Origin: Massospora cicadina
Lineage: Eukaryota > Entomophthoromycota > Entomophthoromycetes > Entomophthorales > Entomophthoraceae
DNA: 64,000 nt
Reading direction: 5' to 3'
NCBI GenBank assembly: GCA_022478985.1
Contig: JAKSZP010012171.1
Coordinates: 1 to 64,000 of the forward strand
Shown: positions 31,640 through 43,106 of the stretch, piece by piece
How positions within the stretch are numbered: position 1 is the first letter of the stretch
How the letters are laid out: the number at the start of each line of letters is the position of its first letter
Made by a program: the position numbers and the translations under genes
The notes under the pieces: model-generated
Seen by the model: the letters and a program-made list of their open reading frames with translations, nothing else
What the model was told of the DNA's origin: nothing
The model's database searches: none

Positions 31640-32450
31640 CCGTCCACAACTCAATTCACAACCCTGAAGATATTAATCCTCATACCTGTGGGTCAGGCAG
31701 CAAGAAATGAGGATTGTGACCACAAAAGCTCAGGGGATGGTGTGCATACAAACGAGAAGCCAGAAGTTACACCAAAACAAAACAAAGCTAATATAGACAA
31801 TTTTAATATCAGAAACCAAGCAGGTTGCCAAAAAAATGGTGCTGAGCTCAATCTGTGGCATTAAGAGTCACCCATGGTCCTGCCAAATAGGCTATCAGGC
31901 GCTCTGGATGGATCATGTGGTGATCGTCGCATTAAACAAGAACATAGACTTGGAATTTGGGGAGGAAACTAACACTGGAAGGATCCTGATAGCAACTGCT
32001 ACACAAAGGGAAACTGGCAAGAGCCTTTGAGTGGTGGCAGTCTATGCTCTGCCAAAGCCCCGCAAAAACTGAATATTTTGGAAATTTTTATCAGAAGTAC
32101 CAGCCAAAGTGATGACAGTTGTAGCAGGAGACCTAAACTGTTGGACAAATGAGAGTCAGGATACATTCCTGACAAGTGGAAGTCCCAACTAGAAGGCTGA
32201 TGAGATGCTAGAATACCTAGTAAAATTGGGGATGTTCATCATGATCAATGATGAGGATGACGATCTGGCCAACCTAATTTGATGGACATATGACTTTGGT
32301 GGAAACCCACAGGCTGGTTTGCGCCTGGATTATATACTGGTGTCATCCAACCTCAGACCGCTAATGTCCAACAGAAAAGTCAATATAAATACTGAAAGCA
32401 ACCTCATGATTGTCCACATAAATATTGACCTAGAAGAACCCCCGAGGAAC
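31640..32450 (+). pseudogene. LINE1 ORF2: APE-type endonuclease
   Basis: Motifs of the exonuclease/endonuclease/phosphatase fold appear in order. GRILIATA and VVAVYALPKP come first, then VVAGDLNCWTN (GDLN at 32127-32138) and LRLDYILVSSNL (about 32320-32355). SNLMIVHINI follows, where the final SDH is decayed. The domain nicks target DNA to prime reverse transcription. TGA and TAG codons interrupt it at several points. Its start is unclear because the N-terminal LQWN-type motif is not recognisable. Confidence 0.8.
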
Positions 32451-34350
32451 TACAAATGGCAACTGGCACCACCCCACGCTGAGTGATGGGGAATGGCGCC
32501 AAACAATTGAAGCCAGACTAATCGACTGGTCACATATCTGGATCATCACCTGGAGATAGACCCTCTGGAATGATGGATCAGGATCAAAGAGAAGATGAAG
32601 CACGATAGCATGAAGGTTGAAAAGTGACTACCTACAAGCGAACTGCCGCCATGAAACAGCTGGAAACTGCACTGCAGAGGTTGAAGCTCAATAGTCAGGA
32701 CAGCAAAAGATGGTAGAGCAAGAACCAAACAATGCACAAAAGGTATTGAGCCTTAATGGTAAAACAGGATTTTGAGAGATGGACCAACTCTACTACCAAT
32801 ATCAGAGCTTAGTGGGGATGATGACCAAAGAGGGCCTGGAACACTTCAAGAAAATCTGAACTAAGGCTAGAATACAGGAAGTAGATATGGTGGAAGGGGA
32901 AGTATCAACAGACCCAGAAACAATCCAACGTGAGATCAAACGCTTCTATGGCGAACTATTCCACCAACGAGTAATGAGAAAATTGATGACAAATGACCTA
33001 AATAACCTGGTAAAGCTGGCTCTCAGTGGCTGTACGCTAGAAGATATTGCTAACATGTCTGCTGAAAACTTTTGATCAATGAAGTTAAGCAGGCGCTAAA
33101 AGAGTCACCGAGAATGAAGGCACTGGGACCTGACAACATGTGTGAAGAGGTGTACAGTGCATTTCGCAACTGTATCACGCTGGAACTAAAATCCCTATTT
33201 AATCACTGTTAAAAAACGGACAGCAAATCCTGAGAGGTCAGAAGACCCAAATTGTACTCTTGTACAAAAAAGGGACTCCAACGCCAACTACAGAACTGGC
33301 ACCCAATTGCACTATCCAACAATGATTATAAGCTACTGATGCACATATTATCAAATTGGCTAATGGCAATGGCACCGCACATGCTCCATAATGCCCAAAA
33401 TGGGTTCATCAAGGGCCGGAGTATTTGGGACAGCGTTGGTGCAGTATAAAATGTACTCCAAGATGCGTGGGGAACTGAGCAGGGATATATCATGTTCCTC
33501 AACATGTAAAAGGCCTACGATTGGGTAGTGTGGTCATTCCTAAAAGAGGCGTTGAAAGTGGTTTGTATCCCCAAAATCTTTAGGTCATGGATAAAAACAC
33601 TGTACTCGGGCCTGGTAAACAAGGTTACCATTGCATATGGTGTAACCAATGACATAATGGTCGGGCAGGGTCTCCAACAAGACAAACCTATGTCACCAAT
33701 TTTGTTCAATCTTGCAGCTAACATCTTATTGGCGGCGGACGTGAGACTCCAGGGCCTAGTCCACCCCAACCAAATGACACTAAGATGTTGGCCTTCACTG
33801 ACAATATGGTGGTAATTATTAGCTCACCAACTGACCTGCAGGGCGCAGAGGAGCTAGTGGACCTATACCAGTTAGCATCAAACGCAAAGATAAACTTAGC
33901 AAAAACCTCTGTAATGAGGATTGGCGTCCCAAACTTCAGCCCACTGACTGACACAACACAAATGACAAACTCCCAGATAATCCAATACCTCGGGATAATC
34001 TTTAACAATAAGGGGACAGCGGTACTGGAAATGGAGCAAGTTTTATTATTGAGTCTATCAATCTTAATGGCATGCTGGAAAAATGCCAGATTATGCTCTG
34101 AGGAGAAAGTGCTGGCAATCAACGTCTTCATCTCATCAAAAATGTGGTATGTTGCCCATGTGCTACCAATGAGCCCAAACCTAGAGAAAAAATCAGGACA
34201 ATGCTCCAGACTTTCCTGTGGTTCAAGGCAAAAGCAGCACTGATAGCACTAGAAACTCTTTTTAAACCAAAGTCTGAAGGAGCATGGGCCTTCTGGATTT
34301 CAAATCCCACACTTAGCAGATATGGGCGAAGTTGTTCCTTAAACTGAAGC
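32451..34350 (+). pseudogene. LINE1 ORF2: reverse transcriptase
   Basis: A linker is followed by the RT core: ALGPDNMCEEVYSAF, LYSCTKKG, NWHPIALSNNDYKLLMHIL, NGFIKGRSIWDSV and FLNMxKAYDWVVW. These are followed by GLQQDKPMSPILFNL and the catalytic box as FTDN (33794-33805, normally FADD). Both Ala and the second Asp are changed by G-to-A type substitutions. The thumb continues to about 34350 (INLAKTSVMRIG, YLGIIF). It would copy element RNA at the nicked target. Confidence 0.88.
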
Positions 34351-35080
34351 AAATGCACATGCGTTGCCCAACCCTAGCTTGGAGAGTGAACTGGGCTAGA
34401 GCTCAGGGCCTCCAGGAGCCAGTCTTACCCAGCTCACTATGCGAATGGATGGTGAGCCACCTGCAAATATCCTCCCAAAAAAGAACCTCACATTATTGGC
34501 AGCTATGCAATCAGGAAGTGCGCCTGTGCGGCTGGTCGTTTGAACTAACATATCAGGATGACAACCAAATCCATAGGGATGTCAAGTCCCATAATTACGC
34601 ATTATTTTTCACAATGAATTGAGAAGAACGAAATCAAATCATTCACAAATATGCCACCTAGGAAATCAAATTCATTTAAAAATTGACCTAGATTGAATAT
34701 GGGGATCTGCTACCAAAACCAGGGTGCAACCAACCTGCTTGACCATGAATCTTGAATGACTGGGCACCCAAAGGCCATGACACCAACTACCAAATCAAGG
34801 AATTGATCTCAGGCTTGACTTTGACTGGTAATGGCCAAGCAACGGACAGTAACCTGGCAGACCAACCACCGCATGTTTAAATCTGGTAAAAACAGAGGAC
34901 TGGATTACCCACACAAGGAGTGCCCTGTATGCTCCAAACTGGAAGCAGATATTGCTCACCAATATCATGAATGCGACGTGTTAAAAAAATATTGGTCCAC
35001 AATGTTTTACATCCTGTCAGGCGAACAATCAATGACAGAAATGCATCTGTCATAGGACCTTTTTTTTGTAAAAACCCTGT
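34351..35080 (+). pseudogene. LINE1 ORF2: C-terminal region with zinc finger
   Basis: The frame 34831-35055 contains CPVCSKLEADIAHQYHEC (about 34921-34974), a CX2CX8HX4C finger. This is the usual C-terminal module of Tad/Jockey-type ORF2 proteins. NWARAQGLQEP and related segments upstream are broken by frame changes. The remaining DNA to 35536 is the 3' UTR. Confidence 0.7.
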
Positions 35081-35511
35081 TATCATCCCCAATCCAATTG
35101 TGAGATTTCATCTACCATTGCTGTGTATGGGTGATACACTTAGCTCTCGTTGCCAAGAGTTTGTCCAATGAACGCCCCCATCACAAAGGTTTGGTGTTGA
35201 AGACCATTTGGATTATCTATGATCAGCTCTGACAGATCACAAAATCCTTGTGCCTAATCCCCAGGTATTACAAAGCTGCGCAGTTTGGCTTTTCCTGCCA
35301 TATTGCTCATCATATGCAACAAAGCAACAAATTGATTTAATATTTAATAGCCTTTATGCCCGCCAATGCTAGAACTGTGGCTAGCAACGGTGATTACCAA
35401 TTAAAATTGTCAGGGGTACTAGGTCTCTATTGGCCCAAATTCCCAGTCCTTTATCCTCGGCCAAAAACGTTTGTGTTCCACCTCTCCTCTTACTTTCCTT
35501 TTAATTTTTTC

Positions 35512-35517
35512 AATAAA
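35512..35517 (+). terminator. Polyadenylation signal of LINE1
   Basis: AATAAA 19 bp before the end of the element, followed by a short A-rich end (TTTTTTAAAAA) and the second target-duplication copy. This is the expected 3' structure of an integrated LINE. Confidence 0.7.
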
Positions 35518-35536
35518 GTATGGAGTTTTTTAAAAA

Positions 35537-35873
35537 CTAGTTGCTGGTGGCATCACTCGCCTCACAACTTGCTCCTTAAATTCCAAATTGGTCAGTAATG
35601 AAACCTGACTTATCCTAATCAGTACACCTGATAGTTAATCATCAATCAACTATCAGATGACCCATTTTGTTGGCAACTCTGCCCAACGAGATCTTAAGCG
35701 TTCACCTGAATTGATCCCTAATAGATCCAAACCAGGCGAATTACCTAAATCCTCTGAGCATTGTTAACCCAAAATTGGGGTCAACTGATATCCAATCCAC
35801 TCAATATAAGAATTATCCCCTAGCGACCCATGATAATCTAGACGGCTGGAAATGTGGGTAAAAATACCAGCAC
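35537..35873 (-). repeat. 3' LTR of element IV, proximal piece
   Basis: It aligns with about 43856-44198: CTCGCCTCACAACTTGCTCC, AAAATTGGGGTCAACTGATA and AATTATCCCCTAGCGAC are shared. It lies right after (minus-strand sense) the polypurine tract, so it is the U3 start of the 3' LTR. Confidence 0.9.
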
Positions 35874-35875
35874 AA

Positions 35876-35889
35876 CCCCCCTCTTTTGC
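35876..35889 (-). promoter_or_regulatory. Polypurine tract of element IV
   Basis: The minus strand reads GCAAAAGAGGGGGG just before the 3' LTR. It matches the role and position of the tract in element I and sets the LTR boundary and the strand of element IV. Confidence 0.7.
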
Positions 35890-37940
35890 TAGATTTCCAG
35901 CGAGAATAGGACTGGGACAGGAGAATAATGCTTCAGACACTAGATTGAGTAATCTTGGGTTCAAGTGAAATATGGTCAATCTCTACTCAACGCTGCACAG
36001 GACGTCCTTCAGCATGCAGCTCTCTTCCTCTTCCTCAAAAGTACTGCCTACTCAGAGTGCAGTCCCCATGACCTTGTTTCATGCCAGGCTGATCAATTTA
36101 CTTGTGATGATACTGTTCCCAGGATCCAGTTTTCCCCCATCAAGGCATATGATACATTGTCATATTCAGGATTCTTTGTCTGGCATCCTCGATTTCCTGA
36201 TTTTCCTCCCCATCCTTGACAGAAATTTATTGCATTGATGTTTGTGTTGCAGCGCAATTAAGAAACTCATTTATATTCACTCTTGTTATTTTCAAATAAC
36301 TTATTAGCTCGTATCCTTCTTAATTCTTCTCTCAAGAGCTTATCTCATTAATTTTGAGATTAATTTCTCCAAAATTGGAGCTTAATTGATTCTAGAGTGC
36401 ATAATGTCAACTATCATAAAAGTCTGACATCCCTCCTCTCATCAAGCTCATATGTTGAATTGGGAGTTTCAATATCAATAGCTTCTTGACAGTATGTCTG
36501 ATAAAGATGTTAAGATCTTCTAACTGATGAGTCAATCTGCATGACAGAACCTATTTTATGGCCTCCTCAGACTCATTCTTCAAGCCAAGTACCATTGTCT
36601 AGTACTTCCATGGAATTACCAGAAATGGTATCCAACCATGATGAAACCAGGTTAGTATTGTCTCAAAATGACTCACGACCAATCCTTCCTCTGTTGTTGA
36701 TTCCTGAGTTAGACTTCAAAACTCTCCTGGATTTGGCTCCATTTGCAGATAATCCAACAATCATCATCAAACCTCCTGAAGCAATGTCCTCCACTCTTGA
36801 TCAATCATTCCTCACCAGATCAGACTTGCTTCTGGAAAAACCTTTTCCAATTTGGCCAGTATTACAAATCAGATGTTCTATCAACTGAGATAGCCATTAT
36901 AAGCTGTGAAAATTTCAAACTCCCCTATGCAGAACTGAGGATCTGAGCAACTGAGGCTCTACTATAGCTCTAAACCCCTCTGATATCAAAAACATTTTAG
37001 ATTGAGATGTTGCAGCCTATGCTCTTCACTTTGCTGGACAAGTTCTTCAAAGTTGGCCACTAAGATTCCCGTCTCTCCCAGCTTTCATTGCTCATTCTGC
37101 TTTCCCTTCCAAAAACTCGTAGTTGTCATCTTCAGAATGTCATTTGCTCCCTGAATGACTATCTAATTTCTGGTGCATCCCATCAGTATCTTCCCCTGAT
37201 GGCTTTGATTTAGGGCATGATTCAGCAACTCCTCACCTAGTATCCCCTGCTCAATGCCAGCCCATATGTCCAATGTTCTTGACAAAGCCTGTCATCAAGC
37301 GCTAAAGACCAATCTTCCAGCTCCAGTGCCATATCAGGATTACAAGGGGTTATTTGCCGACTGCCTCTTCTTGTTCTGTTGCTTCTCTACCCAATCTAGG
37401 ATATCACATTTGTCAAGTACCAGAATTTTCATCTCTCTTCCCCTAGTTGTATTCTCACAGGGATCAGCCTCTCCTCAGGGAACAAGGCTTTGAGTAGGTC
37501 TAGCCCTTGATAGCGTCTAATCTCACATAGATTTTAATGGTTTGTTACTCCTACTGCAATCCATTCTTCCTCCCCCAAGAGGCGACATAGGCAGAATCAC
37601 ACTCAAGTTGAGGACAACCAATAAAAAAATTATAAAAAATTATCTTTTTTCTGTGCATTTTTAATATTTTTTTCGCGTATATTTTTATCATTTTTTATAT
37701 GGGACTTGACCTTCACTCAATTCAGTGTTCCATCTTGTTTATTCATTCCCCCAAACTGGTTCCTAGGTATACTTAGACCTACCAGTTTTATATGGTTCAT
37801 AGGTCTTATTTTTCAAGACTTAACCATCTAGTTTGGTTCAGCGCCCCTTTTTTGGACTTAACTAAATCATCAGGAAATAACCATCTCAATGGTTCAGTGG
37901 CCCATTTAGAACACATTTTTCTATTTTTTTATCAATACAC
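35890..37940. other. 2-kb extra region between integrase and 3' LTR of element IV
   Basis: Element I has about 45 bp here; element IV has about 2 kb. The minus strand shows no frame. The plus strand, antisense to pol, has a 115-codon frame at 36541-36888 (MTEPILWPPQTHSSS). Coding-like continuation runs in the same frame, then at 37254-37493. It is Ser/Pro/Leu-rich with no recognised domain. Either this is a captured or inserted sequence, or it is an antisense accessory ORF like those known from some plant Ty3/gypsy groups. Confidence 0.4.
36541..37493 (+). pseudogene. Antisense ORF in element IV, function unknown
   Basis: ATG 36541 opens 115 codons ending TGA at 36886. The same frame continues with long open pieces (SPAQCQPICPMFL, FIAHSAFPSKNS) broken by single stops, and a shifted frame carries 37254-37493 (PAPVPYQDYKGLFADCLF). 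Composition is Ser/Pro/Leu-rich. No signal peptide, knuckle or catalytic motif is visible. It could be an accessory ORF of the retrotransposon on the opposite strand, or part of an unrelated insertion whose ends I cannot find. Confidence 0.35.
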
Positions 37941-37949
37941 TGCCTTAAA

Positions 37950-38970
37950 TACTTAGCATGAATTTGATTTACTATCCTTCCATACTTGAGGCTCTAGATG
38001 AAGTAGGCGTCCGTCGCTTTCTTGAGAATAATCTCAAATGGACCTGACAACAAAGCATCTAGCTTGTTTCTTCTCCTGAAGCCATGCATATCACAATAGG
38101 CAACTTTTTAGCCTATTTTGTATATTGATAAGGCTGTTCAGTTGTTATCATCTGTCCTTTTTTGCTCTGATCCTTTTCTTTAAGGTTGTATCAAATGCTT
38201 GCAATTGCGTTTTGATCAGGATATTTGACAATTGGGTCATGTACTGCTCAGCACTCATCCACAATGTGGGGGTGCACCACCAGATATAAAATTGGTGGCA
38301 ACGCGGCCTTCATTCAATATAGCAACTCAAATGGCATTTTTCCTAATGCCTTAAGATGACTTATGTTGTATGAAAATGTCATCAAACTACAGTACATTCC
38401 TCATGTGGAAGTTCTTCCTGCGACCGGCTTCCTCATTATCACAAACAACGTTCCATTGACCCATTCTACCAGTCCATTTGTCTCCAGCTGGTAAAGTACT
38501 GATATGACTCCTCAGATCCCCATTATTTTATTTTTTCAGGATCACATGAGACATGAAATTAGTTCCATTATTGCTCAACAAGACCTGCGGGAATCCATGT
38601 CAATATACTACTTGATCCAGGATAAACCGTGAAAGGCTTGTAGCATCTACTTTTGCCAGGGCCTTCATCTCAACTCATTACGTCAGATGGTTGATCACAA
38701 CTATGATATATTTGACCCCCAGTACTCATGGTTAATGGTCCCATCACATTGATGGACACCATATGCCAAGAAAATTCAGGGTGGACCAGTTGGTATCCAG
38801 TCATGTTCTTGTGGGACTTGTGCAACTGGCACTCCTTACAACAATCCAGATAATCCTTTACATTGTAGTTGATGGAATCCAAGTAATAATACTGGAAAAT
38901 GTGATCATTCATCTTCCTCAGGCCTCCATGCCCAAAAATTTTATGAGTGGTTTGAACAATAGCCACTTAT
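37950..38970 (-). pseudogene. Integrase of element IV
   Basis: The zinc module is visible in complement 38670-38966 (HKIFGHGGL, DCCKECQLHKSH), and the first core block is FSWHMVSINVMGPL, where the catalytic Asp is Asn. The second acidic position is also Asn (LLSNNGTNF). The C-terminus keeps the GPF module, KLDALLSGPFEIIL, at about 38030-38080. This follows the integrase of element I block by block. Stops and frame changes are frequent. Confidence 0.85.
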
Positions 38971-39700
38971 TCTTATGGCTTTGGAAAAAGTAATTGTTTC
39001 AATCAATCATCTTGAAAACTTGTCCATCCATGGTCTTGGTGTTTTCCATCGTTTTTTGAAGCGCACCTTGGATTTCTCAGGGCTTGTTACAAATTTCTCC
39101 TTCAACTATTCTCTAGAATAGCTCATTCACCTGCTGGTATACCACTTGGACCATTGGTAACCTTGATAAGCCATACACATTCTGATGAGAAGCTCCAGCT
39201 TGATGGATTAACTCATAATTGTAAGCTTGTACTTCAATGCCCATCAGGCCAGTCATCCTTCTAGTTCTCTTAAATTATGTAGCCAACGCAACGAGGATTT
39301 GTCTGTCACCACTTTAAAGTGTGTTCCATCAATATACACCTGAAACTGTTTAAAAGGCATAAATGACCACAAGGCATTTACGCTCAGTCACATTATAATT
39401 CCAACTCATCTGCTGAGAGTTTCTGGCTCACATACGCTTTTGCATGTTTGTACCCAAGTTCATCCACTTGTCTTAGGATAGTGCTGATCACCATTAATGA
39501 AGCATTGGTCTAAATTATAAATTCTCAAATAAAATTCAGATATTTTAAAATCTGAGAATCTATTATTTATTGGCATAATTCATCAAAAAACTCTGGGCTA
39601 TTCACTCAAACGAATCCTTTTTTTGTATCCTTCAGTAAATGGATTAGGGGCTTAGCAATTCATGCAAAATCCCAAATTAATCTTCAATAGTATCTGAGCA
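38971..39700 (-). pseudogene. RNase H of element IV
   Basis: Minus-strand readings give TNASLMVISTILRQ, where the catalytic Asp has become Asn. YKHAKAYVSQKLSADELEL and HTLKWxQTNPR follow, matching the RNase H of element I. The domain is split among frames with many stops. Inactive. Confidence 0.65.
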
Positions 39701-40600
39701 TTCTAAGGAACACTTGGATATCTCAGACACTCTTTGGTACAGCCTTTTGCTCTATGGCTTCAGTTTTCTGGGCTTGCAGCTGCAGTCCTCTAGAGTTGAT
39801 TATGAATGCCAGATACTCCAACTCTTTCTTGAAAGTGGCACTTCCTTATATTGATCTTCAAATTAACCATGGATAGTTACTTGAAAATTTCCTCTAAGTG
39901 GTGTAAATGGTCAGTGAATGTCTTATTAAACACATTTAAATCGTTTAAGTACACCAGGACGCATGACAACTTCCAGTCATTTAATATGGCGTCCATGCAC
40001 TCTGGAACGTTGCAGGCACATTGCATATACCTTGGGGCATCCTTGTTGGTTGATACAGCCCCTTCACGGTAATAATCACACATTTCTCCTGGCCTCCCAT
40101 TGACAAATTAATTTGTTAATATCCATATATTAGTTACATTGCGGAGAAATACTTCACTTCTCCCAATTGATCTAGTAAATCATCGATTTGTGGTAGAGGA
40201 TACAAATCATTCTTCATAAGATTATTCAGCTTCCAATAATCGATCACCACCCAACTAGAGCCAACCTCCTTCTTCAAAATAAAGTAGGGATCACCCAGGG
40301 AATCAAAGAACTGAACTAGAAGCCCATGCTACAATAATTTTCTGATTTTTTCCTCCACTACTGTTTCAGCTGCCTTCAACTGTTGAATTGGTCTCATTCT
40401 TATTGGCAAATTTTTCCCTGTGTCAACTTTGTGGATCACATTCCTTGCACATCCAGAATTGTGGTCATCCTGGGTGAATACTTCCTGGTACATGTCAAAT
40501 AGCTCAAGCACCCCCTCCTGCTGTCTGTCCGTCAGATCAGTAAGTTGCTCTTTATTGACCAATAAATTGATACTTTTTGTCACCCCTTCTAATAATTTTA
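39701..40600 (-). pseudogene. Reverse transcriptase of element IV
   Basis: The N-terminal part (complement 40329-40583) shares NVIHKVDTGKNLPIRMRP with element I. The palm has AMDAILNDWKLSCV and the catalytic box as YLND (complement 39940-39951), the first catalytic Asp changed to Asn by G-to-A. LHHLEEIFK follows. The part in between, with the YWKLNNL-type segment near 40200-40240, is broken by stops. The RT would copy element RNA from the tRNA-primed site at 43087-43104. Confidence 0.85.
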
Positions 40601-41400
40601 TTTCATTGAGGGTCCCAAAATCGTATTTATCCTCAATTCAGCCATCAGAATTAGATAAACAATTGTGATGATCTGATTCTTCTCAATCTTAATCAGTTTT
40701 TCATTTAAATTCTTCAGAAGAACTCAAATTTCTCCATGGCCTGGCATAATTATTCCAGGAGCCACCCAAGACTCTACACTGGACTTCTTCAGTGACTTAT
40801 GACTTCTCCATACAGCAGCTCAGGTATCTCCAATGTCAACCCCATGTTGACTATGATCTGTGATCCTAGCGGTATGGTCCTCAAATTCTTAATCCTCAAC
40901 AGAATTCCCCAATTTTCCAGGGTTTAAGTCAACATTTCTTGTCGCTTCCAGCCAACTAACTGGTAACAAATCAGGACAATGCCGTCATTGTAGATCATAT
41001 TGATGAAGTTATTCCTCCTTGTCAGTAAAGCTTCCCCATCTTTCTGATAGACCAATGGTAACATCTGACCCAAAATGGGCAATGTATTATTTTGAAGTTA
41101 CATGTAATTCCATACCTCCATAGAAACTCCATCCCAATCAGAATACCATAGCTTTGATTGGCCAAAAAATAGGTGGTGCGGATACCACTAAGGTTCAAAT
41201 TGAAGTGGTAGAGAGCTATACGCTCCACAGGAGATGGCGGTATTCATCCTGGCTGTCCCATATTCTTTCTTGCGTTCTAAATGGGGCGAGATCCTCATCA
41301 TCTTCACCAGCATGGTCGAGACAAAGATGTAGGCACTCCACTGTCAATTATTGCCCACACCCATACTTGATTAACCAGTATATCAATATATGTATACTCA
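40601..41400 (-). pseudogene. Aspartic protease region of element IV
   Basis: The active-site motif reads WAIIDSGVPTS, with DSG at complement 41337-41345 in place of DTG; DSG is also used by functional retroviral-type proteases. A second block (complement 41022-41228) has GIRTTYFLANQSYGILIGMEFL, fitting the LIGxDFL-like part of gypsy proteases. Frame changes separate the two. Confidence 0.65.
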
Positions 41401-41714
41401 AAGTATTGTAAAATCGTACCTACTGAGTGTATAGTGGCATTATTTGCCTGTTATGGGTGTGAATTGTTTGCACTAATAAATCAGGAAAGAATTCCTTGAT
41501 TGCGGTAAGGGGGATAGACAGGTTTTCCTCATCTAATTTGAATTTGGTCAATCCTTCCAGATTCTCTGCAGCTCAAATCTTGTCCACCAGTTGTTGCACA
41601 TATGGAAGAGCAACTTCCTTAATTATTTCAGGGTCAATCCCCTTTGCTCCAGATCTGGTTACTGTGTTCACATCTAAATTGACCACTTGATATAGTTGAT
41701 CTGTGCATCATCAT

Positions 41715-43060
41715 AGACTAACAGATCATTATTGTCATTTTTTTCATGTAATAAATCAAGGAGAACGGGGTTTTCCACAGCTCAAGATATACCCATCCTG
41801 GCCATGGGCCCTTTTAACAACTATTGCGCAGGTTAGGACTCTTTCACTTGGACCATATTGATCTGATCCTTAGACTTTTTGAATTGAACAGTGAAGTTTC
41901 CTCTTCCACCACACTTGTAACAGCGTTTTTTTCTTATCAATCCACTTAGACTCTTTGGGCTTATTCCATGAATGGTTTAATTATTGGACTCCTTAGCGCC
42001 TTGGTCCTCATTTTAGAATTCAAATTTTGTACTGAATTTTGGTCTGAAATTTCCAATTAGAGCATTGAAGGTAGCTACTAATATTTCTAAATGATCCACC
42101 ATCTGCAAGGTGGTAATCTCTGTAGCAAACACAGAAGATATCATTCAATGTAAATTGCGATAAGTCCAAAGGGCCACTTGCAGCATGATCCATGCATCAA
42201 AGTCATCCAGCATTTTTCTCCGACCAAAAGCTATGATCCTTGGTAGAAATAATCGGCAAAACTCGCTAAGGATTCTACTTCTGAAATTGGATTCCCATGA
42301 ATTTTTTTCTTAAACTTTGACATTCACATGGGGCTTCCAAATTCTTTCATAATGGCCGCCTTGGCCTTGCGTATGACCAACTGTCCCCCTCTAAATGGGG
42401 CAACACTAGGTTCTGACAATTGGTATCCAAGCAACACATCACTGACAAAGCCTTTTAATAATTGCCATACCTGAACATTGTCATGTCAAATAATTGTATA
42501 AATGCAGGGGCGTTATCCCAATGGAAGGTAGGTAATTTAGGCGTAGCTTAAATTCCTCTTAAGTTTCTCTAGACACCACTCTTGGTTCTGCTAATTAACT
42601 AATTTAGTGAGTATTTTAAGATTCATTTCTGAAATGGCTGTGAATGCAGTCAACATATTTTTGAAATAGGCTACTTCCCAACAAGAGTTCATGAGATTCT
42701 TTATTTGGAGTCAGTTTCTGCATAGGGCTCACATTCCCACTTATGAGTCTTTAACTCTTTGAATTGCTTATTCAGCCGCTCTACGTCTGTGCTGAATGCC
42801 CATAATTGAACACAATCTGCTTCATGTTCTGTTTTCAAGAATAAGCCTTTTCAAGCTAAATATTCTTCCATTTTCTTCAATGAAGTACTTTTCCTAGTAA
42901 ATCATTGCCAAAACTAGAGGCATCTTTGACTCCTTCCTAGATCTTAGTAACTCTTTCCTTCAAGGCAGCAAATTCTTGATGTAACGCAGAATTTAAGGCC
43001 TTCTTGTTGACAGTTGCCAACTCCATCCAGAGTTTTCTTAACTATACTTGTACGACATCT
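41715..43060 (-). pseudogene. gag: gag of element IV
   Basis: The N-terminal coiled-coil-like part is near 42750-42850 (VERLNKQFKELKT), then a gag core with LILSEFCRLF and the knuckle at complement 41881-41922. The knuckle reads CYKCGGRGNFTVQF, so the His is Asn and the last Cys is Phe, and zinc binding is lost. The order matches element I gag. Many stops are present. Confidence 0.7.
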
Positions 43061-43086
43061 TATAATAGTATCCTACTCAACTACAA

Positions 43087-43104
43087 CCCATGTAGTGAGC
43101 ACTA
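43087..43104 (-). promoter_or_regulatory. Primer-binding site of element IV
   Basis: TAGTGCTCACTACATGGG on the minus strand, two bases after the 5' LTR. Aligned with TGGTGATCACTACAGGG of element I it differs at two bases plus one inserted T, pointing to the same tRNA primer. Confidence 0.6.
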
Positions 43105-43106
43105 AT

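Larger units (their letters stand above)
27544..35536 (+). mobile_element. Tad-like non-LTR retrotransposon LINE1 (about 8 kb)
   Basis: It is flanked by an imperfect 15-bp duplication, CTAGTTTCAGGTGGC (27529-27543) and CTAGTTGCTGGTGGC (35537-35551), inside the 3' LTR of element IV. It ends with AATAAA at 35512-35517 and a short A run. ORF1 (about 28472-31230) has tandem Trp repeats and a CCHC knuckle. ORF2 has an APE-type endonuclease, RT and a C-terminal zinc finger. The 5' leader is about 900 bp. The presence of both ends suggests a full-length copy. Stops and frameshifts, and FTDN instead of FADD, make it inactive. Confidence 0.85.

Noticed and set aside
33718..34131. 137-codon minus-strand frame
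   Set aside because: Antisense to the LINE1 RT catalytic region.
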